Of a DNA stretch of 64,000 nucleotides, positions 57,640 through 64,000 are shown piece by piece. A model generated the notes under the pieces. It worked only from the letters and a program-made list of their open reading frames with translations. It was not told the origin of the DNA and did not search any database. Where the stretch lies: the NCBI GenBank assembly GCA_934502625.1, contig CAKSUQ010000005.1, positions 1 through 64,000 on the forward strand, given 5' to 3'. How positions within the stretch are numbered: the first letter of the stretch is position 1; the number at the start of each line of letters is the position of its first letter. Both the position numbers and the translations under genes were made by a program. This DNA is from an uncultured Gemmiger sp. GTDB taxonomy: Bacteria; Bacillota; Clostridia; Oscillospirales; Ruminococcaceae.

Positions 57640-58584
57640 ATGAGTTCATCACCCAACACCCCAACCCCCTTCCGCACCTCCGTCGGCGGGCAAGCCCTGA
57701 TGGAGGGCATCATGATGCGCGGCCCCGAAAAGATCTGCTGCGCGGTGCGCAAGCCGGACGGCAGCATTGATCTGACCTACGACACCGTCACGACCCACTG
57801 GTACAATAAGGTTCCGCTTGTGCGGGGCGTCTGCAATATGGCTGAAAACCTTTATAAGGGCTACAAATACCTGATGCACGCCGCCGATATTGCGATGGAC
57901 GGTGAGGACGAGCCCGCCGAGTCCAAGCTGGACAAATGGTTCGAGGAACACGCCACCCCCGCCGTGCAAAACGTGCTGATGACCTGCGCGGCCTTCGTCG
58001 GTGTGGTGCTGGCGCTTTTCCTGTTCACCTTCCTGCCTACGTTTTTGACCGGCCTTGTGATGAAGGCTGTGCCGCTGGGGCGCTGGCCGCGCGTGATCCT
58101 CGAAGGTGTGCTGAAAATGGTAATTTTCCTCGTCTACATGTACCTTTGCACCCGCTACAAGGAGCTGCACCGCGTTTTCGAATACCACGGCGCCGAGCAT
58201 AAAACCATCGCCTGTTACGAGGCCGGGCTGCCGCTGACTGTCGAGAACATCCGCAGGCAGAGCCGCTTCCACCCGCGCTGCGGCACCAGCTTTATGATCC
58301 TCGTCATCATTATCAGTATCTTCCTCTACGCGGTGCTGCCGTGGACAAGCACCGGCCTGCGCATTGTGTACAAGCTCTGCATGTTCCCGCTTTTGGTCGG
58401 TATTTCGTATGAAATTCTAAAATGGGCAGGTCGATCGGACAGTGTGCTGTCCCGTATCGTGTCCCAGCCGGGGCTGTGGATGCAGCGGCTGACGACCTTT
58501 GAGCCGGATGACTCGATGATCGAGGTCGCTATCGCCGCCGTCACGCCCGTCCTGCCTGAAAATCAGGAGGAAGCCCGCTGGTGA
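57640..58584 (+). CDS. DUF1385 family membrane protein
   Basis: The 314-residue protein has about four membrane segments and the conserved DUF1385 sequences: VGGQALMEGIMMRGP near the start, VFEYHGAEHKTIACYEAG in the middle and SRFHPRCGTSFMIL. The His, Glu and Cys residues in these blocks look catalytic or metal-binding, but no function is known. In Clostridia and Bacilli the gene commonly lies before prmC, as here. AAAGGAG precedes the ATG. Its stop overlaps the GTG of prmC. Confidence 0.92.
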   Translation: MSSSPNTPTPFRTSVGGQALMEGIMMRGPEKICCAVRKPDGSIDLTYDTVTTHWYNKVPLVRGVCNMAENLYKGYKYLMHAADIAMDGEDEPAESKLDKWFEEHATPAVQNVLMTCAAFVGVVLALFLFTFLPTFLTGLVMKAVPLGRWPRVILEGVLKMVIFLVYMYLCTRYKELHRVFEYHGAEHKTIACYEAGLPLTVENIRRQSRFHPRCGTSFMILVIIISIFLYAVLPWTSTGLRIVYKLCMFPLLVGISYEILKWAGRSDSVLSRIVSQPGLWMQRLTTFEPDDSMIEVAIAAVTPVLPENQEEARW

Positions 58585-59411
58585 ACGCTGCATTTCAAGC
58601 GCTCTGCGCTCGGCTGTCAGCCGCCGGTGTGCCCGACGCGCGGTTCGACGCGGCCGAACTCTACCGCTTTGTGACCCGCCGCGAACCGAGGTTGGACAGC
58701 GGCCTTTCGCCCGATGAGGCCGCCCGCCTTGCCGCGCTGGCTGACCGCCGCGCCGCCCGCGAGCCGCTGCAATACATCCTCGGCGAGTGGGATTTTATGG
58801 ACTTTACGCTCAAGGTCGGGGCGGGTGTGCTTTGCCCCCGCGCTGACAGCGAGGTCGTCTGCGAGGCGGCCATCGAGCTTTTGCAAAACACGCCTTCGCC
58901 CGTCGTTTACGACCTCTGCGCCGGTACTGGCTGCTTGGGGCTGGGCATCGCGCGCCACGTCCCCGGCTCGGCGGTGACCTGCGTCGAGAAAAGCCCCGAC
59001 GCGTGGCGATACCTGACCGCAAACACAGCGGGCACGTCGGTGCGCGCCGTGCAGGCCGACGTCTTTACCTATTATAAAGGACTGCCGCAGGCAGGAGCGG
59101 ATTTGATTATCTCGAACCCGCCCTACCTGACGGGGCAGGAGATGGGCGAATTGATGCCCGAAACCGCCTGCGAGCCTGCTATGGCGCTGGACGGCGGCGC
59201 GGACGGGCTGGATTTTTACCGCCTGCTGACCGCTCGCTACCGGGACGCGCTGCGCCCCGGCGGATGGCTCGTGCTGGAGATCGGCTGCGCGCAGGCCGCC
59301 GATGTGCTGGCGCTGGGACAGGCGCACGGCTGGGTCAACGGCAGCTGCCGGAAGGACTACGGCGGCAACGACCGGGCGGTTTTGCTGCAAAATCCCGAAA
59401 AAATCCCTTGA
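58581..59411 (+). CDS. prmC: Release factor glutamine methyltransferase
   Basis: The 276-residue enzyme methylates the Gln of the GGQ motif in release factors RF1 and RF2 using S-adenosylmethionine. It has the helical N-terminal domain with PLQYILGEWDF, the SAM site VVYDLCAGTGCLGLGIA, and the catalytic NPPY at 179-182. It starts with GTG inside the end of the DUF1385 gene, so translation is coupled. prfA, often nearby, is not in the window. Confidence 0.94.
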   Translation: MNAAFQALCARLSAAGVPDARFDAAELYRFVTRREPRLDSGLSPDEAARLAALADRRAAREPLQYILGEWDFMDFTLKVGAGVLCPRADSEVVCEAAIELLQNTPSPVVYDLCAGTGCLGLGIARHVPGSAVTCVEKSPDAWRYLTANTAGTSVRAVQADVFTYYKGLPQAGADLIISNPPYLTGQEMGELMPETACEPAMALDGGADGLDFYRLLTARYRDALRPGGWLVLEIGCAQAADVLALGQAHGWVNGSCRKDYGGNDRAVLLQNPEKIP

Positions 59412-59438
59412 AAATCCGCTTTATCGGACGCAAAATGC

Positions 59439-59478
59439 ACAACAAAATGTTGTAATCTGTTCGTAAATCGTATATAAT
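59439..59478 (+). promoter_or_regulatory. recA promoter with a non-canonical palindrome
   Basis: TTGTAA (59450-59455), 17 bases, TATAAT (59473-59478). The dyad ACAACA-AAA-TGTTGT (59439-59453) overlaps the -35 box. No Bacillus-type LexA box (CGAACNNNNGTTCG) was found; one GTTCG half lies in the spacer. Confidence 0.5.
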
Positions 59479-59531
59479 AGACGCAAACGCAAATTATAGC
59501 ACTATCGCTTAGATAAAAAGGAGAACGCAAC

Positions 59532-60704
59532 ATGGCAGCAAAAAAAGATACGACTCCCAAGACGGTCGGCCCCGCCTCCGATAAAAAGGCCGCGCTGGAA
59601 ACCGCGCTGGCACAGATCGAAAAGCAGTTCGGCAAGGGCGCAGTCATGAAGCTGGGCGCCAACGTCACGATGCAGGTCGATGCCATCCCCACGGGCAGCC
59701 TCGGCCTTGATCTGGCGCTGGGCATCGGCGGCGTGCCCCGCGGCCGTATCGTCGAGGTCTATGGCCCGGAATCCTCCGGTAAAACGACGCTGGCACTGCA
59801 AATTCTGGCAGAAGCGCAGAAGATGGGCGGCGAGGTCGCCTTCATCGACGTCGAGCACGCCCTCGACCCGACCTACGCCGCCGCGCTGGGCGTTGACATC
59901 GACAGCCTGCTGGTCAGCCAGCCCGACACCGGCGAGCAGGCCATGGAAATCTGTGAAGCGCTCGTCCGCTCCGGCGCGATCGACGCTGTCGTCGTCGACT
60001 CGGTCGCCGCGATGGTGCCCCGCGCCGAGATCGAGGGCGAGATGGGCGACAGCCATGTCGGCCTGCAGGCGCGCCTGATGAGCCAAGCCCTGCGCAAGCT
60101 GACCGGTGTCATCGGCAAGACGAACACCGTCTGCATCTTCATCAACCAGCTGCGCGAGAAGGTCGGCATTGTCTACGGTAACCCCGAAGTCACCACCGGC
60201 GGCCGTGCGCTGAAATATTACTCCAGTGTGCGCATCGACGTGCGCCGTATCGAGGGTCTGAAGGACTCCACCGGAGCGTTCATCGGCAACCGCACCCGCG
60301 CCAAGATCGTCAAGAACAAGGTCGCGCCCCCGTTCCGTGAGGCCGAGTTCGACATCATGTTCGGCGAGGGCATCTCGAAGATCGGCGAAATTCTCGACCT
60401 CGGCGTCAAGCTGGGCGTCGTGCAGAAGAGCGGCGCGTGGTTCAACTACGGCGAGATGCGTTTGGGTCAGGGGCGCGACAACGCGAAGCAGTTCCTGAAG
60501 GAGCACCCCGAAGTGTCCGACGAGATCGAGAAGATCGTCCGCGCCAACGCCGACCGCCTGCTGGCCGCCGGCAAGAAGGGCACCGTCAAGCCGCTTGACC
60601 CGTCGGAGATCGTCAAGCCGGTCGCAGCGGGCGAAGCCCCGGCTGCCCCCGCTGCCAAGACGACGGGCAGCGAGGTCGACCTCGACATCATGGTCGACGA
60701 ATAA
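59532..60704 (+). CDS. recA: Recombinase RecA
   Basis: The 390-residue protein coats single-stranded DNA, drives strand exchange and activates LexA cleavage. The Walker A motif GPESSGKT is at 78-85, [12 protein letters not shown] follows, and [14 protein letters not shown] is the Walker B region. [17 protein letters not shown] is the L2 loop region. An Ala/Pro-rich and acidic tail ends the protein. AAAGGAG precedes the ATG. Its stop overlaps the recX start (TAATG), so the two are one transcript. Confidence 0.98.
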   Translation: MAAKKDTTPKTVGPASDKKAALETALAQIEKQFGKGAVMKLGANVTMQVDAIPTGSLGLDLALGIGGVPRGRIVEVYGPESSGKTTLALQILAEAQKMGGEVAFIDVEHALDPTYAAALGVDIDSLLVSQPDTGEQAMEICEALVRSGAIDAVVVDSVAAMVPRAEIEGEMGDSHVGLQARLMSQALRKLTGVIGKTNTVCIFINQLREKVGIVYGNPEVTTGGRALKYYSSVRIDVRRIEGLKDSTGAFIGNRTRAKIVKNKVAPPFREAEFDIMFGEGISKIGEILDLGVKLGVVQKSGAWFNYGEMRLGQGRDNAKQFLKEHPEVSDEIEKIVRANADRLLAAGKKGTVKPLDPSEIVKPVAAGEAPAAPAAKTTGSEVDLDIMVDE

Positions 60705-61321
60705 TGCCGCGCTTAACCCAGATCAAAGAGACGAAAAAAGGCCGCCTTGCGCTGTTTTTTGACGGCGAGTTCGCCTTCTCTCTCGACGAGAACACCTTTG
60801 CGGATGCCGCACTGCATCAGGACGACGATTTGGAGGACTGGCAGATCGAGGAGCTGCGCAAGAAAAGCGACACCCGCCGCGCACTGGACAAGGCGATGGA
60901 TTACCTCTCCCTGCGCGACCATGCGGCGGGGGAGTTGTACCAGAAGCTCTGCCGCAAGTTCGACGCCCACAGCGCCGCCTACGCCGTGGCGCGGGCGGGG
61001 GAGCTGGGGCTGCTGAACGATGCGGGCTTTGCCCGCCGCCGTGCAGCCGAGCTGCTGCGCAAGCGGAAATCCCGCCGCGAAATTATGCAGGACTTGAACG
61101 CCAAAGGCATTGACCGCGACACCGCCGCCGAGGTGGTGGAGGAGCTGTTTGCCGAGACCGACGACGGTGAGAACCCCGAAGTGGAGACCGCCCGCGCACT
61201 GGTGCAGCGGCAGTATGCGTCGAAGCTGGCCGCCGGTAAGCGCGACCAAGTCGCCGCCGCCCTTGCCCGGCGGGGGTTTTCCCACGCGGTAATACGTGAA
61301 GTTTTGAACGACGACGAATAA
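60704..61321 (+). CDS. recX: Regulatory protein RecX
   Basis: The 205-residue, highly charged helical protein binds RecA filaments and limits their activity. It starts TQIKETKKGRLALFFDGEFAF, a typical opening, and has the three-helix repeats ALDKAMDYLSLRDHAAGELYQKL-like (in parts), LGLLNDAGFARRRAAELLRKR and IMQDLNAKGIDRDTAAEVVEE. Position directly after recA supports the call. The start codon shares a base with the recA stop. Confidence 0.92.
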   Translation: MPRLTQIKETKKGRLALFFDGEFAFSLDENTFADAALHQDDDLEDWQIEELRKKSDTRRALDKAMDYLSLRDHAAGELYQKLCRKFDAHSAAYAVARAGELGLLNDAGFARRRAAELLRKRKSRREIMQDLNAKGIDRDTAAEVVEELFAETDDGENPEVETARALVQRQYASKLAAGKRDQVAAALARRGFSHAVIREVLNDDE

Positions 61322-61342
61322 AAAGTATAAAAGGACTACCCA

Positions 61343-62683
61343 ATGAAAATTGCCATTATCTCCCTCGGCTGCCCGAAGAATCAGGTCGACGCCGACGTTT
61401 TCTGCCATGCGCTCATCAAGGATGGCCATATCACCGTGGCCAACCCCGCCGAGGCGGACATCATCATCATCAACACCTGCGGCTTCATCGAGTCTGCCAA
61501 GACAGAGGCTATCGAAAATATTTTGATGGCATGCCAATATAAGCAGGAAAATCCCGACCTCAAGGTCATCGTCACCGGCTGTCTGGCCGAGCGCTATAAG
61601 CAGCAGATCGTGCAGGAGATCCCCGAAGTCGACGCGGTCGTCGGCATCGGCTCCAACGCGGCGCTGCCCGCCATCGTGCGCCGCGTCTGTGCCGCCGGTG
61701 CAGGCCAGACCGAGAGCTACGGCCCCAAGAGCGATATGCAGCTGGGCGGCGCGCGCGTCATCTCGACCCCGCGTCACTACGCGTACTTAAAAATTGCCGA
61801 GGGCTGCAACAATGGCTGCTACTACTGCGCCATCCCGCTGATTCGCGGCGCGCTGCGCAGCCGCGACATCAACGACTGCGTCGCCGAAGCCCGCTGGCTG
61901 GCAGGCGAGGGCGTGCGCGAGCTGATCCTTGTCGCGCAGGATCCCACTGCCTACGGCGAGGACTGGGGCAAGCCCGGTGCCATCTGTGAGCTGTTGGATA
62001 AGCTGCAGGAGATCGACGGCATCCGCTGGATCCGCATTTTGTACGCATATCCTGAACGTATCAGCGACGAATTTATCGCTGCCATGGTGCGCAACACCAA
62101 GATCGTGCCCTACCTTGACCTGCCCATCCAGCACTGCGACGACGCCGTGCTGAAGGCGATGAACCGCCGCGGCGGCCGCAAGGAGATCGAGGATGCCATC
62201 GCCCGGCTGCGCGCGGCCATCCCCGGCATTACGCTGCGCACGACGCTGATCGCGGGCTTCCCAGGCGAGACCGAGGAGCAGTACGCCGAGCTGTGCGACT
62301 TTGTCAAGACGGTCAGGTTCGACCGCCTCGGCTGCTTTGCCTACTCGGCCGAGGAAAACACCGTCGCCGCCCGCATGCCGAACCAGATCGACGAGGAGAC
62401 AAAGCAGCGCCGCGCCGATCACATCATGGAGCTGCAGGCCGAAGTCAGCGCCGAGCGCGAGGGCGAGAAGGTCGGTAAGACCTATGAGTGCATCTGCGAC
62501 GGCGTTGACGACGAGACCGGCATGTACCTGCTGCGCACGAAGGCCGACTGCCCGGAGATCGACGGCAATGTGCTGACCCCCGCCGATACCCCGCTGGAGG
62601 CCGGCGCGTTCTATAAGGTGACGATCACCGATTCCGACACATACGACCTGTACGGCTACGTGGAAGAAAAGCTGGAGGAGTAA
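61343..62683 (+). CDS. rimO: Ribosomal protein S12 methylthiotransferase RimO
   Basis: The 446-residue radical SAM enzyme adds a methylthio group to an Asp of ribosomal protein S12. The N-terminal cluster Cys10, Cys46 and Cys80 are visible (ISLGCPKNQVD, INTCGF, TGCLAERY), and the radical SAM triad is Cys155/159/162 in AEGCNNGCYYCAIP. A TRAM domain ends the protein. The ISLGCPKNxVD start separates RimO from the related MiaB. It follows recX by 21 bases and precedes pgsA by 3. Confidence 0.96.
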   Translation: MKIAIISLGCPKNQVDADVFCHALIKDGHITVANPAEADIIIINTCGFIESAKTEAIENILMACQYKQENPDLKVIVTGCLAERYKQQIVQEIPEVDAVVGIGSNAALPAIVRRVCAAGAGQTESYGPKSDMQLGGARVISTPRHYAYLKIAEGCNNGCYYCAIPLIRGALRSRDINDCVAEARWLAGEGVRELILVAQDPTAYGEDWGKPGAICELLDKLQEIDGIRWIRILYAYPERISDEFIAAMVRNTKIVPYLDLPIQHCDDAVLKAMNRRGGRKEIEDAIARLRAAIPGITLRTTLIAGFPGETEEQYAELCDFVKTVRFDRLGCFAYSAEENTVAARMPNQIDEETKQRRADHIMELQAEVSAEREGEKVGKTYECICDGVDDETGMYLLRTKADCPEIDGNVLTPADTPLEAGAFYKVTITDSDTYDLYGYVEEKLEE

Positions 62684-62686
62684 GCT

Positions 62687-63262
62687 ATGAATTTACCTAA
62701 TAAGCTGACGATGATGCGCGTGATTCTTGTGCCCGTGTTCATGATTTTCGCGGCCATTTCCCACTATGGCACGGCCGATTTTAACGCCACATATATGCTG
62801 ATCGCGGGCGTGATCTTCGCCGTTGCCAGCATCACGGATTTTCTCGACGGGTATCTGGCGCGCAAGAATAACCTTGTCACCGACTTTGGCAAGTTTATGG
62901 ATCCGCTGGCCGACAAATGCCTGACGACGGCCGCGTTCATCTATATGGTGACGGATGGCGTCTGCTCGCCGGTCGTGCTGGCAGTCATCCTCTTCCGCGA
63001 GTTTGCCGTGGCGGGTGTGCGTATGCTGGCCGCCGAGACCGGCACCGTCATCGCTGCGAACATGTGGGGCAAGGTCAAGACTGTGCTGCAGATGCTGACG
63101 ATCATCTTCTACTACTTTGGCGGCGCGCTGGCCGGGCCGACGGATGTCGGCGTTATCAGCCTTGTTACCATCGTGCTGTGCTGGCTGTGCGGCGCGGCGA
63201 CGCTGCTGTCCGGCGGTATCTACCTGTGGCAGAATAAAAAGCTGTTCATGCAGGCAAAGTGA
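62687..63262 (+). CDS. pgsA: CDP-diacylglycerol-glycerol-3-phosphate 3-phosphatidyltransferase
   Basis: The 191-residue membrane protein makes phosphatidylglycerol phosphate. It begins NLPNKLTMMRVILVP and has about five to six membrane segments. The CDP-alcohol phosphatidyltransferase signature is complete: Asp51, Asp54-Gly55, Ala58-Arg59, Gly68, Asp72 and Asp76, with the spacing D-G-x2-A-R-x8-G-x3-D-x3-D. The order rimO-pgsA is common in Firmicutes. The stop overlaps the next start by one base (TGATG). Confidence 0.95.
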   Translation: MNLPNKLTMMRVILVPVFMIFAAISHYGTADFNATYMLIAGVIFAVASITDFLDGYLARKNNLVTDFGKFMDPLADKCLTTAAFIYMVTDGVCSPVVLAVILFREFAVAGVRMLAAETGTVIAANMWGKVKTVLQMLTIIFYYFGGALAGPTDVGVISLVTIVLCWLCGAATLLSGGIYLWQNKKLFMQAK

Positions 63263-64000
63263 TGGCAAAGCTCCGAACAAAAATTTCTACGATTTACCGC
63301 AGGATGACACGCTTAGAGCGGGTCGTCCTGCTTTTGCTGTGTATTTTTGCGGTCAAGTTTGTCTTCAGCACGGCGGCGCATTTTATCACACCGCTGCAAA
63401 AAATCGATATGCTCGGCAGCGGGCGCAATCCTGTGGATGTCTGGCTGCTGCTGCTCTCCTGCACGGCGGTGCTGGGCACATTCTGCCTCTACCGCCGCGC
63501 AGCCAAGGCGGTCGGCGCAAAGCTGACGAAGGCCGACGCCGCGATTTTGGCTGTCTGCATTGTCTTAAGCGCCGTCTTCTACCTGCATGCAATGGTCGGC
63601 CGCCAGAGCCTCTACCTTTGGGACAATGCGACCTATTATAATCTGCAGGTGCGTCTGGAATCGAACTTCGCGGACGGCGTCTTTACCGGCGTCGGCTCGA
63701 CGATTTATAAAACGTGGTTCAACGACTATGCGCCGCTCGTCATCAACCTGCTGGCCGAGCCGTTCTTCATGTTCACGCCGCGCACGGCGAACACCTTCGC
63801 ACTGCTGGGCGGGCTGCTGATCCCGACGCTCGTCTACCTCAGCGCGTGGGTTTTCCTCGCTGCACTGCGCAAAAGGTTGGAACCGAAAGCGCCGACGCTC
63901 TTCACGGCGCTCTCGCTGGCGTTCGTCGCGCTGCTGCCGCTTGTACATATCGCGCTCTACCGCGGCATGCCCGACCTGCTGGGCGTTGCGTTCGCCTTCA
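63262..64000 (+). CDS. Multi-pass membrane protein, GT-C-like, N-terminal part (runs off right edge)
   Basis: An open frame of 246 codons runs from the ATG at 63262 to the window end. The product begins MAKLRTKISTIYRRMTRLE and has about four to five membrane segments so far. The loop after the third segment holds LYLWDNATYYNLQVRLES, with the Asp position seen in GT-C-like proteins, followed by WFNDYAPLVINLLAEPF. It resembles the membrane proteins of the 29-46 kb region in general plan. The start shares a base with the pgsA stop, so it is cotranscribed with pgsA. The family cannot be named from this fragment. Confidence 0.65.
   Translation, partial: MAKLRTKISTIYRRMTRLERVVLLLLCIFAVKFVFSTAAHFITPLQKIDMLGSGRNPVDVWLLLLSCTAVLGTFCLYRRAAKAVGAKLTKADAAILAVCIVLSAVFYLHAMVGRQSLYLWDNATYYNLQVRLESNFADGVFTGVGSTIYKTWFNDYAPLVINLLAEPFFMFTPRTANTFALLGGLLIPTLVYLSAWVFLAALRKRLEPKAPTLFTALSLAFVALLPLVHIALYRGMPDLLGVAFAF

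Noticed and set aside
59412..59531. Canonical LexA (SOS) box before recA
   Set aside because: No CGAACNNNNGTTCG-type site was found; only one half-site-like GTTCG occurs in the promoter spacer.
1..64000. tRNA, rRNA, transposase, integrase or phage genes
   Set aside because: Both strands were scanned for tRNA-like T-arm sequence and for typical transposase or integrase motifs in the translated frames; none was found.

Overview
This 64 kb window is a piece of a bacterial chromosome of roughly 60% G+C, almost fully coding, with genes on both strands. Lineage is inferred from several marks. It has an IspH enzyme fused to ribosomal protein S1, as known in Clostridia. It has AGGAGG-type ribosome binding sites, sigma-A promoters with 17-base spacers, a KtrAB potassium system, and the clostridial order cmk-plsC-ispH/rpsA. 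Together these suggest a Gram-positive Clostridia member, probably a GC-rich Oscillospiraceae/Ruminococcaceae such as the Gemmiger, Subdoligranulum or Faecalibacterium group. No tRNA, rRNA, CRISPR array, transposase or phage gene was seen. Both ends cut through genes: a LegB-type dehydratase on the left and a membrane protein on the right.

Layout. 1-5 kb (minus strand): legB (partial), a cyclophilin coupled to a zinc-dependent phospholipase-C-like protein, an Atg22/UMF1-type transporter, and a SpoU/TrmH RNA methyltransferase. 5-9.8 kb: a sulfur block with metY, mnmA, cysK and a divergent Rrf2/IscR-type regulator. The metY, cysK and regulator promoters share a CCTW-N6-AGGTTG-like operator, and the metY leader has an attenuator-like architecture. 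9.8-19.5 kb (minus): gltX, a small low-GC orphan gene, hflX, a GNAT acetyltransferase, a polysaccharide flippase, a surface-carbohydrate protein, an SGNH-hydrolase-like protein and an MBOAT acyltransferase. 19.6-23 kb (plus): ktrB, ktrA and a KdgK-like sugar kinase. 23-24.7 kb (minus): a YihY/BrkB protein and a ZIP metal transporter. 25-29 kb (plus): the glycolytic genes pgk, tpiA and gpmI.

29-48 kb (plus) is a surface-glycan region. It holds two N-acetyl-sugar amidotransferases, HisF- and HisH-like partners, an SDR epimerase, a TIM-barrel isomerase, two family 2 glycosyltransferases, an FAD oxidoreductase and five large multi-pass membrane proteins of GT-C-like appearance. The likely job of the first set is to put an acetamidino group on a nonulosonic-acid-type sugar, using ammonia from the HisH/HisF pair. 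LegB at the left edge would supply an early step. 48-64 kb (plus) is mostly housekeeping: cmk, plsC, ispH-rpsA fusion, gtrA-like, deoC, a second ZIP transporter, a lipoprotein with a two-component system, a DUF1385 protein, prmC, recA, recX, rimO, pgsA and a truncated membrane protein.

Three families of dispersed repeats fill the intergenic spaces. Family A is GC-rich, with GTAGGGGC and GCCCCTAC ends and two inner hairpins whose arms change but stay complementary. Family B is about 140 bp, with outer GGCTTCCCCC/GGGGGAAGCC-type arms and inner covarying stems. Family C has AT-rich GATAATAGATAA-type arms, and all four copies sit directly at the 3' end of a gene. The most novel-looking signals are these repeat families, the metY leader, a compact structured RNA just downstream of rpsA, and a promoter that runs straight into a terminator-like hairpin before the second amidotransferase.
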